Shown in pieces: positions 62,461-64,000 of a stretch of 64,000 nucleotides of DNA. Within the stretch, counting starts at the first letter, position 1. Every line of letters begins with the position of its first letter. The position numbers were made by a program, and so were the translations under genes. The stretch is from Paenibacillus sp. BIC5C1 (GTDB lineage Bacteria; Bacillota; Bacilli; Paenibacillales; Paenibacillaceae): contig NZ_CP135922.1 in NCBI RefSeq assembly GCF_032399705.1, forward strand, positions 3,596,001 through 3,660,000, read 5' to 3'. Under the pieces are notes generated by a model, which was given only the letters and a program-made list of their open reading frames with translations, was not told the DNA's origin and made no database searches.

Positions 62461-62634
62461 TCACGAAGAAAAAACGAGTATTCTCTATGGAGCTGGGATA
62501 TCGAAGATGAAATCCTGCCTACGGTGCAAAAACTTGCACGATTCATGGATTACTACAATCACAAACGCATTAAGACAAAATTACAAGGTATGAGCCCGGT
62601 ACAATACCGAGCTCATGCCCAACAAGTTGCATAG
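62461..62634 (+). pseudogene. IS3-family transposase, C-terminal remnant
   Basis: Codons before TAG 62632-62634 read WSWDIEDEILP, ARFMDYYNHKRIKTKLQGMSP and VQYRAHAQQ, the last part of the IS3 OrfB integrase domain. The right end AACTTTAAGGGGGCA follows at about 62648-62662. Everything upstream of the last ~55 codons is gone. Confidence 0.72.
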
Positions 62635-62829
62635 AAATATTGGTCTAACTTTAAGGGGGCACTGTAATGTTGGTCGGCTGGTTTCTTAATTATACTGAGT
62701 TATCGTTTCTACGTTAGCTTACCGTTTTCTATGCAACGATCCTATTTTTAAACCGTTAGTTGTAAGCCAAGATCGTCCACGTGGTGAGCTAGCGAATTCA
62801 ACTTTATTGAGCTATAGTTTCCCGTTAGC

Positions 62830-63200
62830 TCAACGGGTGTTGCTATTTAACCATTCTTCTTTAATAAGTCCGTATACTACCCGGTCAAAGTATTGATTGT
62901 GAAGCACCTCGTAGTTTCTAATAATCCCTTCTTGACCTTGGCTAAATGTAAATCATTAAATGCGTGTTTAATGATGGCTTTACACGATTTAGTCATAATG
63001 CCCTTACCCTCAAAGTTAGACCCTAACCAATAACCTATTTCGATTCTTCTAGAATCCCAATCAATCCATAAATACCCTATTGAACCTACGAGTTGTTTTT
63101 TTATGCCAGATACCAGCCCAGTATCCATCATCATTTGAAAATCTACTTAAAGAACGATGAATAAAAGCCATTGTATCATCAATTATTGCTAACCACATCA
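62830..63200 (-). pseudogene. GNAT acetyltransferase (RimL-like), broken
   Basis: Order of pieces: FIHRSLSRFSNDDGYWAGIW (about 63170-63112), an extra A in an A-run near 63100, then LVGSIGYLWIDWDS, EIGYWLGSNFEGKGIMT (the acetyl-CoA loop), KAIIKHAFNDLHLAKV, a deletion of roughly 25 residues with a frameshift, and the usual C-terminus YEVLHNQYFDRVVYGLIK to TGA 62830. Family: GCN5-related N-acetyltransferase of the ribosomal-protein or antibiotic acetylating type. Confidence 0.78.
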
Positions 63201-63346
63201 AGTTCAATCCCTTTTCTATCTAAAGCGCTCAAAATTTCATTTGTACCGTTGAACGTGCCCAGGCTACTGAATACTGCATTTGCCTCGTGATGCAAATGAT
63301 TTTTTGCGGATATGAGATCTAACGTTTCCCGTTAGTTCAATGATCA

Positions 63347-63374
63347 AAGGAGCAGTGACCAACTTTTGCTCCTT
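63347..63374 (+). terminator. terminator-like hairpin near the window end
   Basis: AAGGAGCA (63347-63354) with TGCTCCTT (63367-63374), then CTTTGTTTTTTT on the plus strand. It stands between the broken GNAT gene and the converging-in-space oxidoreductase end; a GTTTCCCGTTAGTTCAATG repeat fragment lies just before it. Confidence 0.65.
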
Positions 63375-63384
63375 CTTTGTTTTT

Positions 63385-64000
63385 TTAAACAACCATTTGG
63401 CGAATGGCAACCTCATACGGTGTAACTGGACGAGCTAGCAATAGCTCTAAATCGTTGCTCTCTACGTCCATAGCTCCTGCTTGAATCGCCATTTGAATGG
63501 CGATTTGGACAGGAATCATTTGCTCAGGAATGCCAGCACCAAGCATAACTTTGCCGTAGGTTTCAAAATCAACCTGCTGAACCGGCACTTCTTTTTCAAT
63601 CACATCGGAAATGATTGCTACAAGCTCTTTTTGTGTTAGGGGTTTACCGCCTAACTCGTAAACGGTATTGTTGTGATCATCGCCAAGCAATACATTTGCG
63701 GCAGCTTCGGCATAATCTTGGCGGCTAGCCCAGCTAATTTTACCTTCTCCAGCTGCAGTTACCCAAGGCGCACCTTTAGTTGCTGCTTGAATTTTTGGCA
63801 GTTCATTTTCGATATACAAGTTATTGCGCAAGATGCAGTATGCAATTCCTGACTCCTTGATGGCTTGCTCGGTTAAACCGTGATCTTGTACTCCTTTTGC
63901 ACCGCTCGTATAGGCAATGAAGGAAACACCAGCTTCTTTAGCTGCCTTTACTGCAACCTTTTGCTGCTCTAATCGATTTTGCGGGTCATTGGTTGAAATC
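63385..64000 (-). CDS. SDR/NmrA-type NAD(P)H-binding oxidoreductase (YtfG/QOR2-like), 5' end outside window
   Basis: The frame is open to the right edge (205 codons visible). Seen, from the edge inward: STNDPQNRLEQQKVAVKAAK, EAGVSFIAYTSGAKG, YCILRNNLYIENEL, SWASRQDYAEAAANVL and the C-terminal TPYEVAIRQMVV. This is the atypical SDR group of quinone oxidoreductase 2 (YtfG), which reduces quinones with NADPH; the Rossmann GATGxLG start lies beyond the window. The reading frame is intact as far as visible, unlike the related remnant at 59693. Confidence 0.88.
   Translation of the reverse strand, partial: ISTNDPQNRLEQQKVAVKAAKEAGVSFIAYTSGAKGVQDHGLTEQAIKESGIAYCILRNNLYIENELPKIQAATKGAPWVTAAGEGKISWASRQDYAEAAANVLLGDDHNNTVYELGGKPLTQKELVAIISDVIEKEVPVQQVDFETYGKVMLGAGIPEQMIPVQIAIQMAIQAGAMDVESNDLELLLARPVTPYEVAIRQMVV

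Noticed and set aside
46400..64000. Prophage or CRISPR array in the accessory part
   Set aside because: No phage structural, integrase or lysis genes and no regularly spaced repeats; the repeats are dispersed and of other kinds.

Overview
The window reads as a low-to-mid GC Firmicute, most likely a Paenibacillus (inferred, not proven). The supporting signs are an AraC-type regulator with an N-terminal extracellular sensor, LplB/YtcP-type sugar permeases without their own ATPase, GH67 and GH88 glucuronic-acid enzymes, SLH and stalk-domain surface proteins, AGGAGG-type ribosome binding sites and frequent TTG/GTG starts. I saw no tRNA, rRNA or CRISPR array.

Bases 1-11,050 are ordinary chromosomal genes: the 3' half of an alpha-glucuronidase, a zinc polyol dehydrogenase, an HPr-like protein with an altered active site, zinc-free ribosomal protein L31, a Dabb protein, two SDR oxidoreductases, a PoxB-type pyruvate oxidase, an ArsR repressor with an MFS exporter and three matching operator sites, a membrane-anchored L7/L12-like protein and a cytochrome P450.

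Bases 11,600-21,850 hold a tightly packed operon: MoxR AAA+ ATPase, DUF5682, VWA, DUF4132 and SWIM zinc-finger proteins, plus a small overlapping last ORF. It matches the uncharacterised E. coli yehL-yehM-yehP-yehQ operon with yehI and is one of the two most interesting systems here. A WG-repeat/DUF3298 protein follows, then a Fur-box-controlled siderophore operon (an IrtAB-like ABC pair plus a binding lipoprotein).

Bases 30,850-42,620 form a uronic-polysaccharide locus: solute-binding lipoprotein, two permeases, GH88 unsaturated glucuronyl hydrolase, AraC regulator, a second paralogous binding lipoprotein, and a secreted beta-helix lyase with an F5/8C-type domain. The model is lyase cleavage outside, uptake of unsaturated oligosaccharides, and GH88 cleavage inside.

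Bases 43,070-46,400 hold the other highlight: a BlaI/BlaR1-type repressor and sensor-protease pair with no penicillin-binding sensor. The BlaR1 C-terminus carries a different domain, and a separate secreted protein is a close copy of that domain. Both transcription units have the same promoter (TTGACA-17-TAGYAT) with two ACTACA-TGTAGT dyads, so they form one regulon with an unknown signal.

Bases 46,400-64,000 are accessory and decaying: IS110 and IS30 elements, an IS3 remnant, a broken resolvase, two families of dispersed repeats, and many genes with single-base indels, stops or deletions (stalk-domain protein, ABC-2 permease, NmrA-like, F420-dependent-type NADP oxidoreductase, GNAT, HNH-like). 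Intact genes among them include a CAP/SLH surface protein, a TetR regulator with a divergent SnoaL-like protein and a clear operator, and an HxlR regulator. A further oxidoreductase runs off the right edge.
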